Source: Thermacetogenium phaeum DSM 12270
Lineage (GTDB): Bacteria > Bacillota > DSM-12270 > Thermacetogeniales > Thermacetogeniaceae
Length of the DNA: 64,000 nucleotides
Direction: 5' to 3'
Assembly (NCBI RefSeq): GCF_000305935.1
Contig: NC_018870.1
Coordinates: 2,279,001-2,343,000 of the forward strand
Part shown: positions 24,834 through 33,833 of the stretch, in pieces
Position numbering within the stretch: position 1 is the first letter of the stretch
Layout: each line of letters opens with the position of its first letter
Made by a program: the position numbers and the translations under genes
Notes under the pieces: generated by a model
Told to the model about the DNA's origin: nothing
The model's database searches: none
The model's input: only the letters and a program-made list of their open reading frames with translations

Positions 24834-25721
24834 TTACTCATATCCGAAGGAACGCAGGGCTGCTTCATCATCCCGCCAGCCCTTCTTCACCTTCACCCAG
24901 AGCTCGAGGTAAATCCTGTTCCCGAAGATGACCTCCAGCTCCTCCCTGGCCAGGCGACCGATCTCCTTTAGCATCTTTCCTCCCTTGCCGATCAGGATCC
25001 CTTTCTGCGAATCGCGCTCCACGTAAACCACCGCTGCCAGGTAAAGCATACCGTTCGGGCGTTCCTGCATATCTTCGACAACGACGACGACCGAGTGCGG
25101 GACCTCCTCCCGGGTAAGGTTGAGCACCTTTTCCCTGATGATCTCCGCGGCGATAAACCGCTCCGGCTGATCGGTCACCATTTCCACAGGGTAATAAAAA
25201 GGCCCTTCCGGCAGATTCTCAAGTATCGACCGGTTTAAGCTTTCGATATTCTCTCCGGTGAGAGCGGATACAGGAATCACCTCCAGGAAATTTCCCCGTT
25301 CCGAGAACCACTCAATGAGGGGAAGTAGCTCCTGCTTTTTGACGAGATCGATCTTGTTCAAGGCAAGAATCACCGGGGTGCTCACCCTTCGCAGCAGAGC
25401 CAGGATGTACTCCTCCCCGGCCCCTGGCGGCACGGAGGCATCCACAACGTAGAGCACCAGATCCACCTCCTCCAGGGTGTTCTGGGCAATCCGGGTCATG
25501 TATGCCCCCAGTTTATGGCGGGGCTTGTGGATGCCCGGTGTATCGATAAACACAGCCTGGGCATCCTCAGTGGTAAGGATCCCCAGGATACGGTTCCTCG
25601 TTGTCTGCGGTTTATCGGACACAATGGCGACCTTGCGGCCGACAAACCGGTTCAGCAACGTCGACTTTCCCACATTGGGCCTCCCGACGAGGCACACGAA
25701 TCCCGACCTGATGAAAAACAC
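24834..25721 (-). CDS. era: GTPase Era
   Basis: This 295-aa GTPase acts in 16S rRNA maturation and 30S assembly at the membrane. G1 GRPNVGKST, G3 DTPG (VFIDTPGIHKPRHKLG) and G4 NKID are intact. The C-terminal KH domain includes GILIGKGGKMLKEIGRLARE. The start is probably the GTG at 25721, which overlaps its own AAAGGAG and lies 6 bp after the cdd stop, so initiation may depend on coupling. Its place behind ybeY, dgkA and cdd is the standard Firmicutes order. Confidence 0.96.
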   Translation of the reverse strand: MFFIRSGFVCLVGRPNVGKSTLLNRFVGRKVAIVSDKPQTTRNRILGILTTEDAQAVFIDTPGIHKPRHKLGAYMTRIAQNTLEEVDLVLYVVDASVPPGAGEEYILALLRRVSTPVILALNKIDLVKKQELLPLIEWFSERGNFLEVIPVSALTGENIESLNRSILENLPEGPFYYPVEMVTDQPERFIAAEIIREKVLNLTREEVPHSVVVVVEDMQERPNGMLYLAAVVYVERDSQKGILIGKGGKMLKEIGRLAREELEVIFGNRIYLELWVKVKKGWRDDEAALRSFGYE

Positions 25722-25727
25722 TCCTTT

Positions 25728-26135
25728 CTAAATACAGCCTCCGGGCGGACACTGCAGAGAAAAGGCAGCCGTCAAAAGCTCCCCCAGCCCCTTTTCTTGG
25801 AGCTCCCCTTTTTCTCCTTGCCGCACGATCCGCAGCCCGGGGGCAAACTCCGCCAGGCACTGCAGGCAGGCGCCGCACGGCCAGCAGGGAACCGGCGCCC
25901 AAAGGGCGAGTTTCACCAGCTCCCGCTCCCCCGAACTGACGGCCCGGAAGAGGGCCACTCGTTCGGCGCAGACGGTCAGGCCGTAGGAGGCATTTTCGAT
26001 GTTGCATCCTGGAAAAATGAGCCCGCTGCTGGCGAGCAAGGCAGCACCCACAGGAAAGCCGGAGTAGGGGGCGTAGGCCATCCTGGCCGCTTCCCGAGCC
26101 TTCAACAGCAGTTCCCGATCACCGATCCCCTTCAT
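25728..26135 (-). CDS. cdd: Cytidine deaminase
   Basis: This 135-aa homotetrameric zinc enzyme converts cytidine and deoxycytidine to uridine forms. YAPYSGFPVGAAL, the catalytic GCNIENASYGLTVCAERVAL with Cys-Ala-Glu, and the second zinc motif PCWPCGACLQ are all present. The ATG at 26135 has GGGGAGG 7 to 9 nt upstream; the longer frame from 26192 runs through the intergenic spacer. It lies between dgkA and era. Confidence 0.95.
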   Translation of the reverse strand: MKGIGDRELLLKAREAARMAYAPYSGFPVGAALLASSGLIFPGCNIENASYGLTVCAERVALFRAVSSGERELVKLALWAPVPCWPCGACLQCLAEFAPGLRIVRQGEKGELQEKGLGELLTAAFSLQCPPGGCI

Positions 26136-26157
26136 CCCCTGTCCTCCCCTCGCCTCC

Positions 26158-26523
26158 CTACCAAAGGACGCGGAAATGGGGGAGAAAAACAATCAGCCCT
26201 GTGATTGCCGCATTGGCGGCGGCAACCAGCACCGCCCCGGCGGCGATGTGCTTGGCCAGCCGGGCACCGGGGTGGTAGGTATCGACATATATATCGACCG
26301 TCTTCTCCACCGCCGTATTCAACATTTCGGCCACCAGAACCAAACCGATGGCAAAGAACACCAGGGCGAATTCCAGGCGGCTTAACCCGATCCCCACCGA
26401 CAACAGGAGAACGAGGACGGCGGCGGCCAGGTGCACCTTCATATTTCTCTGAGTGGCAAGGCAGTAGCGGAAACCAGCTGCTGCATTCTGGAAGCTCTCC
26501 CGAAAACTGCGCCTCCCCCTCAT
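26158..26523 (-). CDS. dgkA: Undecaprenol/diacylglycerol kinase DgkA
   Basis: This 121-aa membrane kinase has three helices and phosphorylates undecaprenol or diacylglycerol with ATP. The family motif EMLNTAVEKTVDIYVD contains the catalytic and metal-binding glutamates. The start overlaps the ybeY stop by 4 bp. Gram-positive members mainly recycle undecaprenol for wall synthesis. Confidence 0.93.
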   Translation of the reverse strand: MRGRRSFRESFQNAAAGFRYCLATQRNMKVHLAAAVLVLLLSVGIGLSRLEFALVFFAIGLVLVAEMLNTAVEKTVDIYVDTYHPGARLAKHIAAGAVLVAAANAAITGLIVFLPHFRVLW

Positions 26524-27008
26524 CCGCGCCCACCGGCCTCCAGGCGTGCCATCACACTTTCTTCTTTTTCCCGCATCAGGGCCTCTTCCTCCCCCGACCT
26601 CTCGTGGTCATAACCCAACAGGTGCAGCATGCTGTGAACCGCCAGAAAGGCCATTTCTTTCTCCAGAGAGTGGCCGCCCTCCCGGGCCTGCTCCCGGGCA
26701 CGGGGTACGGAGACGACGATATCCCCGAGCAGAAACTCGCTAAAGAGCTCATCGGCCTCCGGATCCTCCTCCCCTTCCAGCATCGGGAAGGAGAGAACAT
26801 CGGTGGTGCCGTCTATCCCGCGGTACATTTTATTGAGTTCTGCCATTCTGGTGTCGTCCACGAGAACCATGCTGACCTCAGCCGCCTCGATAAACTCCGG
26901 CGAGAAGCCTTCCTCCCGCAGCACCTCTTCCAGGGCTCTTCGCAACAACTCCTTGGTCTCATCCGTCATCTCCACTTCATTCTGTTCATTACTGATTAGC
27001 AACTGCAC
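26520..27008 (-). CDS. ybeY: Endoribonuclease YbeY
   Basis: This 162-aa zinc endonuclease processes 16S rRNA 3' ends and takes part in ribosome quality control. The metal motif AVHSMLHLLGYDHE carries the three histidines, and TDVLSFPM and LGDIVVS precede it. The GTG at 27008 has AAGGAG 11 nt upstream and overlaps the pgpH stop by 20 bp; an ATG at 27035 is the alternative. Confidence 0.94.
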   Translation of the reverse strand: MQLLISNEQNEVEMTDETKELLRRALEEVLREEGFSPEFIEAAEVSMVLVDDTRMAELNKMYRGIDGTTDVLSFPMLEGEEDPEADELFSEFLLGDIVVSVPRAREQAREGGHSLEKEMAFLAVHSMLHLLGYDHERSGEEEALMREKEESVMARLEAGGRG

Positions 27009-29166
27009 CTCGAGACCTTCTCCTTTCCAGTTCACTGATCAGGGCAGGCTCCGGATACTCAATGCGGGAGTGAAATATTCCACCTAAGACCCGCACGAAA
27101 GCGGCGGCGATCCTGTTGAGATCCTTGAAAGTCAGGTCGCACTCATCCAGCTGGCCGTCCTGCAGCTTCTCCTTGATGATCTTTCTGGTCAGGCTTTCCA
27201 GGCGGCCCGGCGTCGGCTTCTGGAGAGAGCGGATGGCCGCCTCCACGCCGTCGGCCAGCATCACCAGGGCTGCCTCCTTGCTCTGGGGCTTCTTAGAGTC
27301 GTAGCGAAACTCAGCCTCGGTGACCAGCTCCGAACGCTCGCTCTCCAATGCCTTCTGGTAAAAGTAGGCGACGAGGCTCGTACCATGGTGCTGTTCGATG
27401 ATCCCCTGAATCTCGGGGGGGAGCTTGTACTCCCGCGCCAGCTCTAGCCCGTCCTTAACGTGGGAAGTGATGATCAACGTGCTGAGGCTGGGAGCGATCT
27501 TATCATGCGGATTCTCCCTGGCGATCTGGTTCTCGATAAAAAAATAGGGCCTCTTGAGTTTACCGATGTCGTGGTAATACGCTCCCACACGCACCAGCAG
27601 CGGGTCGGCCTGCACCGCTTCTGCTGCCGCCTCCGCCAGGTTCCCGACGAGGATGCTGTGGTGGTAAGTGCCGGGTGCCTCGGTGAGCAGGCGTTTCAGC
27701 AAAGGCTGCCCGGGATTGGCCAGCTCCAGCAGGCGAACCGAACTGGTGATTCCAAAGGCCGCTTCCAGGTAAGGAAGCAAGCCCACCGCCAGCACAGAGG
27801 ACAGGAATCCGTTAAGCACCCCCATCCCTGCGCCGGCGAAAACTGTGGTCAGAGCGGTATCGTTCAGCAAGCCTATAATAATTATAACCGCAACATTGGC
27901 CAGGGAAACATAAACCCCACCTCTGATCAGGCCGGATCTGTCGCTCAGCCCGTACATGCTGTAAATCCCGGCCAGACACCCCACGAAGCCGGCCATGATG
28001 AAATTAAGCTGGCCGTCGGTCATCACTCCCACCAGCAGGCTGAAAAAGAATGAGGTGAAAACCGCCAACCCCTTATCCAGCAAAACGGTGATCAAAATGG
28101 CTCCCCCTGCCACCGGAACCAGGTAGCCTGTGAGATTGGCGAGCTCCGGCTGAGTACTGATCCGGATCACCGACACCCCTTTGGCAACGAGGGCCGTCAG
28201 AACAAAGATAAACCCGTAGAGAATGATGCGCTGCTCCTGCCTTAAGAGCTCCCTGCGGAACTTGTATAGGTAAAGGAAAATCAAGATCCCCATCAGGAAG
28301 ACGAAGAAGCTGACGCCGATGAGGCGCGGCCAGAGCGGGCGCTCCCGCAGCAGGCCGAGCTGGCGCAGGACCATCAGATCGGCCTGGGTGATGGGATTGC
28401 CCTCCCGGACGATCACCTGACCCGCTCTGTAGGTGCGTTCCACAGGCGGAATCGCCGCCCGCGCCTCCTCAACCCTCCTGTTATAGGTCTCCCGATCGAA
28501 GACGAGATTGGGCCGGATGGTGTGCATCAGCAGCAATGACACTGAAGGCTGCCAGGAGGGCGGAAGGGAGGAGAGGGCTACCCTTTCCGCCAGGTTTTCC
28601 CTGGCGTTGGGCAGAGCATCATCCATTAAACCATAGCTGAGCTCCTCCTGGACGGCACTTTTGCAAAAAGCCTCCGCTTCCGCCAGCTCCTCGTCACTCC
28701 CCTGGAGGAGGGACAGAAGCGAACTCGCAGGGGTCACTTCTAGCTCCGACGACGGCACACCTATCTCCTGGACAAAATAGGTGCGGAGGCGGGAAAGGCG
28801 CTCTTCCGGCGGCAGATCGGCGTCCCGCAACTCCTTAACGGTGGCGAAAAACTTTTCTATCTTCTCTTCAACCAGCACCGGCACCCGGGTATCTTCACGG
28901 TAGGACTTTTCCACCCGGGCGGCAGCCTCACGACGGAGGCGCTCGGTCTCTATTTCATCCACATAAACAATGGTGCGGGGCGCATAAATATTAACAGGGC
29001 TGATCTGTCCCTCTTTCAGCGAGTAACCTCTGGAAAAGTATCCGCTGCCGACGATAAAGGCAGTTACCAGGAAGAACAGAAGCCCCCATCCCACCCGGCG
29101 GAAAACCGGCCAGCTGCCACTGGAGCCGAACCGCCGGAACCAGCTAAACCCCTTCAGCAGATTCAT
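26989..29166 (-). CDS. pgpH: 7TM-HD domain protein (PgpH-type cyclic-di-AMP phosphodiesterase)
   Basis: This 725-aa membrane enzyme hydrolyses c-di-AMP. One N-terminal helix (residues 24-42) is followed by an extracellular 7TMR-HDED domain (about 50-270), seven helices (about 280-480) and a cytoplasmic HD domain with TYHHSILVGNL, VGAYYHDIGKLKRP and HVKDGLELA. The catalytic HD pair in YYHDIGK is intact. It sits between phoH and ybeY as in Bacillus yqfF. It is preceded by a 34-bp gap and overlaps ybeY. Confidence 0.93.
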   Translation of the reverse strand: MNLLKGFSWFRRFGSSGSWPVFRRVGWGLLFFLVTAFIVGSGYFSRGYSLKEGQISPVNIYAPRTIVYVDEIETERLRREAAARVEKSYREDTRVPVLVEEKIEKFFATVKELRDADLPPEERLSRLRTYFVQEIGVPSSELEVTPASSLLSLLQGSDEELAEAEAFCKSAVQEELSYGLMDDALPNARENLAERVALSSLPPSWQPSVSLLLMHTIRPNLVFDRETYNRRVEEARAAIPPVERTYRAGQVIVREGNPITQADLMVLRQLGLLRERPLWPRLIGVSFFVFLMGILIFLYLYKFRRELLRQEQRIILYGFIFVLTALVAKGVSVIRISTQPELANLTGYLVPVAGGAILITVLLDKGLAVFTSFFFSLLVGVMTDGQLNFIMAGFVGCLAGIYSMYGLSDRSGLIRGGVYVSLANVAVIIIIGLLNDTALTTVFAGAGMGVLNGFLSSVLAVGLLPYLEAAFGITSSVRLLELANPGQPLLKRLLTEAPGTYHHSILVGNLAEAAAEAVQADPLLVRVGAYYHDIGKLKRPYFFIENQIARENPHDKIAPSLSTLIITSHVKDGLELAREYKLPPEIQGIIEQHHGTSLVAYFYQKALESERSELVTEAEFRYDSKKPQSKEAALVMLADGVEAAIRSLQKPTPGRLESLTRKIIKEKLQDGQLDECDLTFKDLNRIAAAFVRVLGGIFHSRIEYPEPALISELERRRSRGAVANQ

Positions 29167-29200
29167 TGGATCCAGTCACTCCCCAGGAAGTTGAGGAAAA

Positions 29201-30169
29201 TCACCTTATCCCCGCTTCGTAACGCTCATAGGCTTCTACGATCTTCTGCACCAGCGGATGCCTGATTACATCTTCACCGGTCAGAAAGACAAAAGCCGCC
29301 CCTTCGACACCCCGCAGAACCTTTTGCACCTCCACCAACCCGGAAGACTGCCCTTTGGGCAGGTCGATCTGGGTGACGTCCCCCGTAACTACCGCCTTGG
29401 AGCCGAACCCGAGACGGGTCAAAAACATCTTCATCTGTTCGGGAGTTGTGTTTTGGGCTTCATCAAGAATGACAAAGGAGTCATCCAGGGTGCGCCCCCG
29501 CATGTAAGCGAGAGGGGCGACCTCGAAAATATTGCGCTCCAAGTGGCGCTGCGCCTGCTCCGCTCCCAGGACGTTGTAGAGACCGTCGTAAAGCGGGCGC
29601 AAGTAGGGATCGACCTTCTCCTGAATGTCCCCCGGCAAAAACCCGAGTTTTTCTCCGGCCTCAACGGCGGGGCGGACGAGAACAATCCTGCTGACTTCTT
29701 TATTCTTAAATGCCCGTACAGCCATCACAACGGCCAGATAGGTCTTTCCGGTCCCTGCAGGGCCGATGGCAAAGACCAGATCGTGGCTTTTGATCGCCTG
29801 GATGTAGCGCAGCTGCCCGGCGGTCTTCGGTCGGACGGGCTTCCCCCGGTAGTTAGTCAGAAGGACCTCGGAACGGATGTCAACCAGTTTTTCCCGCGAA
29901 TGCTCCTCCACGAGATGCCAGGCATAATTGATATCGGTGATCGTAACGGGGTTCCCCTTTCGGCTCCAGGCTATCAACTGTTCAAAAAGCTCAAGGGTCC
30001 GCCGCACCGCCCCCTTATCCCCCCGGATAATAATCTCATCACCCCGGGCGATGATCTTAGTGGAACTCTTTTCCTCAATAAACTTGAGATTGGCGTCCAG
30101 ACTTCCGAAAAGGTTAACTGCAGCGCTGTTATCCTCTACCCTTATCTTGGCTTCCTCGCAGCAGGTCAA
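29201..30169 (-). CDS. phoH: PhoH-like ATPase (PhoL/YbeZ)
   Basis: This 322-aa cytoplasmic ATPase/predicted RNA helicase is usually encoded beside ybeY. An N-terminal KH-like domain (residues 1-100) precedes Walker A GPAGTGKTYLAV and Walker B FVILDEAQNTTPEQM. The probable TTG start overlaps the yqfD stop (TTGA), so translation is coupled; AAGGAG lies only 2 nt upstream, so the true start may be a few codons later. A role in ribosome-associated RNA processing with YbeY is known for the family. Confidence 0.92.
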   Translation of the reverse strand: MTCCEEAKIRVEDNSAAVNLFGSLDANLKFIEEKSSTKIIARGDEIIIRGDKGAVRRTLELFEQLIAWSRKGNPVTITDINYAWHLVEEHSREKLVDIRSEVLLTNYRGKPVRPKTAGQLRYIQAIKSHDLVFAIGPAGTGKTYLAVVMAVRAFKNKEVSRIVLVRPAVEAGEKLGFLPGDIQEKVDPYLRPLYDGLYNVLGAEQAQRHLERNIFEVAPLAYMRGRTLDDSFVILDEAQNTTPEQMKMFLTRLGFGSKAVVTGDVTQIDLPKGQSSGLVEVQKVLRGVEGAAFVFLTGEDVIRHPLVQKIVEAYERYEAGIR

Positions 30170-31425
30170 ACTCCTTCTTTACCCCCTGTCTTGTCTGTTT
30201 GATTTTCAGGACGAAACTTCCTGATGACCCCGATCGATTCCCTGGTTTCTACGGTGAGAACCACCCGAACGGGATCCTCATCGCCTCCCAGAACCTTATA
30301 CCGGCGCCTGACCGTCACCGCTTCCCGGGGAAGACCGCGATCCGCTCTTTCCCTGGCGCGCTCTGCAGCCATTTCGACCGCTTCCTCGTAGCTTCTCCGG
30401 ACGTGCTGGTGGCGCACTTCCTCTGCTTCTATTGTAACAAATTCGACGGGCAAAGAAATATTTCTCCAGCGCTGCAATTTGTACCGGTGCGTCCGGAGCC
30501 GGCAAAATTGATAGGGAACCTCCCGGGGGCCGTAAACGATAACCTCTTTCCCGGGCACTTTGATTCTGAAGATGAGGGTCTTCCTGCCGGTTAACCGCTC
30601 CTGGATTTCCTCCAGAGCGGCCTCCCCGTAGAAGCGATACCAGACGCGGGCGTGGACGATCCCGCGGGCCTGCACAAAGCGCGGCTCCTGCCGGGGAGGG
30701 AGCTGCTCCCCTTGCTGCTCATCCTGCCCGGGTGGAGCAGGGGAGATCTCCCCGGAAATCAGCACCTGGCCTTTCCGGACAACGTCCCCCTCCCTTACCA
30801 GCGGCTGCCCGGCAAGGGTGAGCACGCTCTCGATCACCCCTTCCTTCTCGGCCACGATATGGCAGTAGCCAACACCGGGCTCCGGAAGCTGCTTCTCGGA
30901 GATCCTGATTCGCGACCTTGGCCCCACATTCACCTCGGCATAGGCGATCTCCGGCAGCTCTCGCAGGAGGTGATCGACAACCTCATCCCGCTGCACCTGA
31001 AAGCGGATGCTCCCCGGACGCAAGCCCGCTTCCGCTGCCAGCTCCTTAACCTTCTGCTGCGAGATCCGGCGCGTGCCGCTCACCTCAACCGTCCAGATGA
31101 AAGAGGAAAGACAGTAGAGGATGAGGCAAAAAACAACCGCACCGACCAGCAACATCCGGCGGCGCCGAAGGCGGAACAAAAGGAACGGAAGCCCCCTCTT
31201 GCGGCGGATTCGCAGCCTACACCCCGCTTTTTTGGCTATGTGGCGCAGGGTCCGGAAGGAAGAGGCGTAAACCTTGGCCGTCAAGGTGCCGGCGTCGATC
31301 CAACAGAGATCCCAAAGGTGAACGCCCCTGGTATAGGCCAGGTTAATCAAGCGCTCCGGATGTTCCCCTTTGATCACCAGGATCAGATAGCCCAGCAGAT
31401 AAGCCCAAAGTTTTCTGATAAACAC
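30166..31425 (-). CDS. yqfD: Sporulation protein YqfD
   Basis: This 419-aa protein has one helix at about residues 91-112 and a large outer domain. Its opening GEHPERLINLAYTRGVHLWD and the post-membrane WTVEVSGTRRISQQKVKELA are YqfD marks. YqfC and YqfD are made in the mother cell during sporulation in Bacillus; loss blocks late stages. Presence here supports an endospore-forming lineage. A Gln/Pro-rich insert (PAPPGQDEQQGEQLPPRQEP, about residues 235-254) breaks the outer domain. Confidence 0.9.
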   Translation of the reverse strand: MFIRKLWAYLLGYLILVIKGEHPERLINLAYTRGVHLWDLCWIDAGTLTAKVYASSFRTLRHIAKKAGCRLRIRRKRGLPFLLFRLRRRRMLLVGAVVFCLILYCLSSFIWTVEVSGTRRISQQKVKELAAEAGLRPGSIRFQVQRDEVVDHLLRELPEIAYAEVNVGPRSRIRISEKQLPEPGVGYCHIVAEKEGVIESVLTLAGQPLVREGDVVRKGQVLISGEISPAPPGQDEQQGEQLPPRQEPRFVQARGIVHARVWYRFYGEAALEEIQERLTGRKTLIFRIKVPGKEVIVYGPREVPYQFCRLRTHRYKLQRWRNISLPVEFVTIEAEEVRHQHVRRSYEEAVEMAAERARERADRGLPREAVTVRRRYKVLGGDEDPVRVVLTVETRESIGVIRKFRPENQTDKTGGKEGV

Positions 31426-31451
31426 AACCTCCCCTTCCCCTCCTGCTAAAG

Positions 31452-31757
31452 CTACTCCAGGATGGCAATGCTCCTGATCCTGCCGTCGACTACGATTTCA
31501 TCGGGGAGAATGTTGCGCAGCACGAGACCGCTCCCGTTGATGAGCAACTCACCGCAGCCGGTACTGATGCGAATTTTTTCCTTTGCATACTCGATGATCC
31601 CCCGGTGATTTTCCACATGCACCTGCATGTCCCCCAGCATGGTAATCCGCGGCAGATCCATAACCAGGTCTTTAGGAAGCTCAAAAACGTGCGACAGAAG
31701 ATGTTCCACCCGCTTCTTGCCGTCCCTGGACAAAAAAATCCCACCTTTCTTTCCCAT
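31452..31757 (-). CDS. yqfC: Sporulation protein YqfC (YabP/YqfC family)
   Basis: This 101-aa protein of the YabP/YqfC family has DLPRITMLGDMQVHVENHRG and a terminal REL-like beta region (LINGSGLVLRNILPDEIVVD). It acts with YqfD in the mother cell in Bacillus. The ATG at 31757 begins MGKKGGIF; the longer frame from 31820 runs through a terminator-like hairpin. The ribosome-binding site is weak (GGTGAG). It starts a sub-operon behind that hairpin. Confidence 0.88.
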   Translation of the reverse strand: MGKKGGIFLSRDGKKRVEHLLSHVFELPKDLVMDLPRITMLGDMQVHVENHRGIIEYAKEKIRISTGCGELLINGSGLVLRNILPDEIVVDGRIRSIAILE

Positions 31758-31808
31758 TTTATGCTCACCAAAAGGGAAAGATAACAGGTGGGTTGCTGAA
31801 ACAATAAA

Positions 31809-31840
31809 GGCGGGCGTCATCCACCCGCCGGCAAATACCA
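31809..31840 (-). terminator. Terminator-like hairpin between yqeY and yqfC
   Basis: GGCGGG and CCCGCC surround a 9-nt loop, with TTTATTGTTT after the stem on the minus strand. It lies downstream of yqeY and could end an rpsU-yqeY transcript, letting the sporulation genes be controlled separately. Confidence 0.55.
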
Positions 31841-31856
31841 GCTTTAAACACTCACT

Positions 31857-32318
31857 TCACCGCTGCCCGTCTTTAAGAATCTCCCGGACAACTTCATTAA
31901 CCAGTTTTCCGTCGGCACGACCCTTAAGTTTGGGCATCAGCACGCCCATGACTTTCCCTAAATCACGCTCACTTTGGGCTCCTGTGGCTGCTATGGCCTC
32001 ACGCGCCATCTGCACTATCTCATTCCTGTCTAACTGGCGGGGAAGGTACTTCTCTAAAATCGCAATTTCCGCTTCCAGCTCCGCCACCGCCTCCTGGCGC
32101 CCGGCACGGCGGTATTCCGCAAGGGCTTCCCGGCGCATCTTGACCTCTTTGGCCAGGACCTCGATGACATCCTCATCGGTAAGCTCGCGCCCGAGCTCAA
32201 TGGAGCGGTTCTTGATGGCTGAGCGGGCCATGCGAATCACGGAAAGCTGGAGTTTTCCTGCTTCGCGCTCTTTGAGGGCTTTTTTCATGTCTTCATAAAG
32301 GCGCTCCTGAAGCGACAT
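31857..32318 (-). CDS. yqeY: GatB/YqeY domain protein
   Basis: This 153-aa helical protein matches YqeY, the stand-alone form of the tRNA-binding tail domain of GatB. The opening SLQERLYEDMKKALKEREAG, AILEKYLPRQLD and MGVLMPKLKGRADGKLVNE are conserved. The role is not settled, perhaps tRNA contact in stress. The ATG at 32318 follows AAGGGG. It lies 12 bp behind rpsU, the usual arrangement. Confidence 0.92.
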   Translation of the reverse strand: MSLQERLYEDMKKALKEREAGKLQLSVIRMARSAIKNRSIELGRELTDEDVIEVLAKEVKMRREALAEYRRAGRQEAVAELEAEIAILEKYLPRQLDRNEIVQMAREAIAATGAQSERDLGKVMGVLMPKLKGRADGKLVNEVVREILKDGQR

Positions 32319-32330
32319 GGTCAACACCCC

Positions 32331-32507
32331 TTAGGACCAGCGGCGTTTGCGTGCTGCCTCGGACTTTTTCTTCCTTCGCACACTCGGCTTCATGTAGTGC
32401 TCCCGCTTTCTGACCTCGACCAGAACCCCGGCTTTCTGGCAGGAGCGTTTAAAGCGCCGCAGGGCACTATCCAGTGATTCGTTCTTGCCAACCCTGACTT
32501 CAGCCAT
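32331..32507 (-). CDS. rpsU: 30S ribosomal protein S21
   Basis: This 58-aa basic protein ([20 protein letters not shown], then [12 protein letters not shown]) is S21, needed for initiation on the 30S subunit. The ATG at 32507 has GGGAGGG upstream. The longer frame from 32570 has no support. It leads the operon that runs through yqeY towards era. Confidence 0.96.
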   Translation of the reverse strand: MAEVRVGKNESLDSALRRFKRSCQKAGVLVEVRKREHYMKPSVRRKKKSEAARKRRWS

Positions 32508-32611
32508 GACCAATTTTCCCTCCCCCCCAACCAAGTTCAATAGCACAGCACCTGCATCATCCGGCTTCAAACCGCTAGTTCGGCCGAAAGATACATCTCA
32601 CTGTTTTAACC

Positions 32612-32641
32612 ATTATACATCAGCAGGCTTTTTAGCGTCAA
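32612..32641 (-). promoter_or_regulatory. Sigma-A promoter of the rpsU operon
   Basis: TTGACG (32636-32641) and perfect TATAAT (32612-32617) are 18 bp apart, giving a leader of about 100 nt before rpsU. Confidence 0.75.
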
Positions 32642-32695
32642 CAAAGGGTTTTCCTCCAATTCCTCTCCCCGCCCTTCCCAAGGCCTCCCACCGCA

Positions 32696-33154
32696 TCAGT
32701 AACCGAGAACAGCCGCCGCCAGGGCACATCCGATTTTTTCCACGCGGTGATCGATGCCCAAAACCAAAAGATCCTTTAAGGTTATCCCGCGCGCCCGGAA
32801 GCCATCCTCGACCATCGCCCGCACGCGGGTTTCCGCCTCCGCTTTGGTGCAGAAGCCCTCGTATTCCATGATGACACCGTAAGTATCGCTGCTGAACCCC
32901 ACCCCGATGGCCGCTGCCACCACCTCCCCCGGCCTGCTGCTGGTAAGGTATCCGTATGCAGTGGGGGTCAAGGTTCCCGGTGGTATCCGGAGTTCGGGAA
33001 AGAACCTGGCGCCGGGCGGCAGAATACTGCTCACCCTGATCAGGTTCAGGTTGCCGATGCCGGCATCGATAAGAGCGGCATCAAAGGCATTTAACGGGGT
33101 GCTTCCCTCCCCGTGTCCCACCACCAGGGTAAACTTGCTCGGAACCGGTAACAC
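32696..33154 (-). CDS. Pyruvoyl-dependent arginine decarboxylase
   Basis: This 152-aa proenzyme of the PvlArgDC family cleaves itself between two serines (RVSSILPPGARF) to form the pyruvoyl cofactor, then converts arginine to agmatine for polyamine synthesis. PTAYGYLTSSRPGEVVAAAI and GVIMEYEG follow the family pattern. The GTG at 33154 has GAGGAGG 8 nt upstream. It stands alone, with no agmatinase or speB neighbour here. Confidence 0.9.
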   Translation of the reverse strand: MLPVPSKFTLVVGHGEGSTPLNAFDAALIDAGIGNLNLIRVSSILPPGARFFPELRIPPGTLTPTAYGYLTSSRPGEVVAAAIGVGFSSDTYGVIMEYEGFCTKAEAETRVRAMVEDGFRARGITLKDLLVLGIDHRVEKIGCALAAAVLGY

Positions 33155-33296
33155 AGGCTCGCCTCCTCGCCGATTTGTACGCTTTATTATATGGGGGTGG
33201 GGCACAAAGGGTGCTTCCCTACCCGGGGACGGTTATAAAGAAATATCCGGCAGCATACAGATTAAAGGATGACCGAGCAAAAGGAGGCGCCCAAGG

Positions 33297-33815
33297 GTGG
33301 GATTTCTCATCGCCCTGCTGGCCTGCGCCGGCACCCTTTCTGCAGCGTTGGCCTTTTACTACCGGCAGGTGGGGAACCACAACATCCTCTTTGAAACAGC
33401 TGCGGTAAGTGATATCGAAGTGAGGCACGACATTCCTGCCCGGGAAATCCGCTGCCGCTGCCTGATTCCCCTGACCAACAGGGGAAAGCAGCAGGGAATG
33501 GTCAACAATGTCTTCTGCCAGCCCGTCTACTGCGGAAAGATTATGAAGGAACTGGAAATCCTCCCCCGAATCCGCCTGCTGCGGGAAAAGATGCGAGAAA
33601 ACGGATACTGGGAGTCCCTGCTCCTGAAAAAAAATGACAGCATGCTCACCGAACTGGAGGTCGTCATCCGCAGCCGGCTGGAGCTGCCCCTGGTCGTCAG
33701 AGAAGCACCCCGCATCACCATTCTCATCTACTACCAGGTAGTTGGTAGAAAAGGGATTGACTGGATGCTAGCAGAAATATCCTTCGATCTGGCCGAAAAG
33801 AATGGGGGCCGGTAA
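33297..33815 (+). CDS. Hypothetical protein with N-terminal membrane anchor
   Basis: This 172-aa protein has one N-terminal hydrophobic helix (FLIALLACAGTLSAALAFYY) and a mostly basic, beta-rich remainder with three cysteines (two in CRC). I do not recognise a family. The GTG at 33297 has AAGGAGG 9 nt upstream, so it is a real gene. It runs 18 bp ahead of the CofE-like gene, in the same operon. Confidence 0.6.
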   Translation: MGFLIALLACAGTLSAALAFYYRQVGNHNILFETAAVSDIEVRHDIPAREIRCRCLIPLTNRGKQQGMVNNVFCQPVYCGKIMKELEILPRIRLLREKMRENGYWESLLLKKNDSMLTELEVVIRSRLELPLVVREAPRITILIYYQVVGRKGIDWMLAEISFDLAEKNGGR

Positions 33816-33833
33816 GATAGGCAAAGGTGGTCG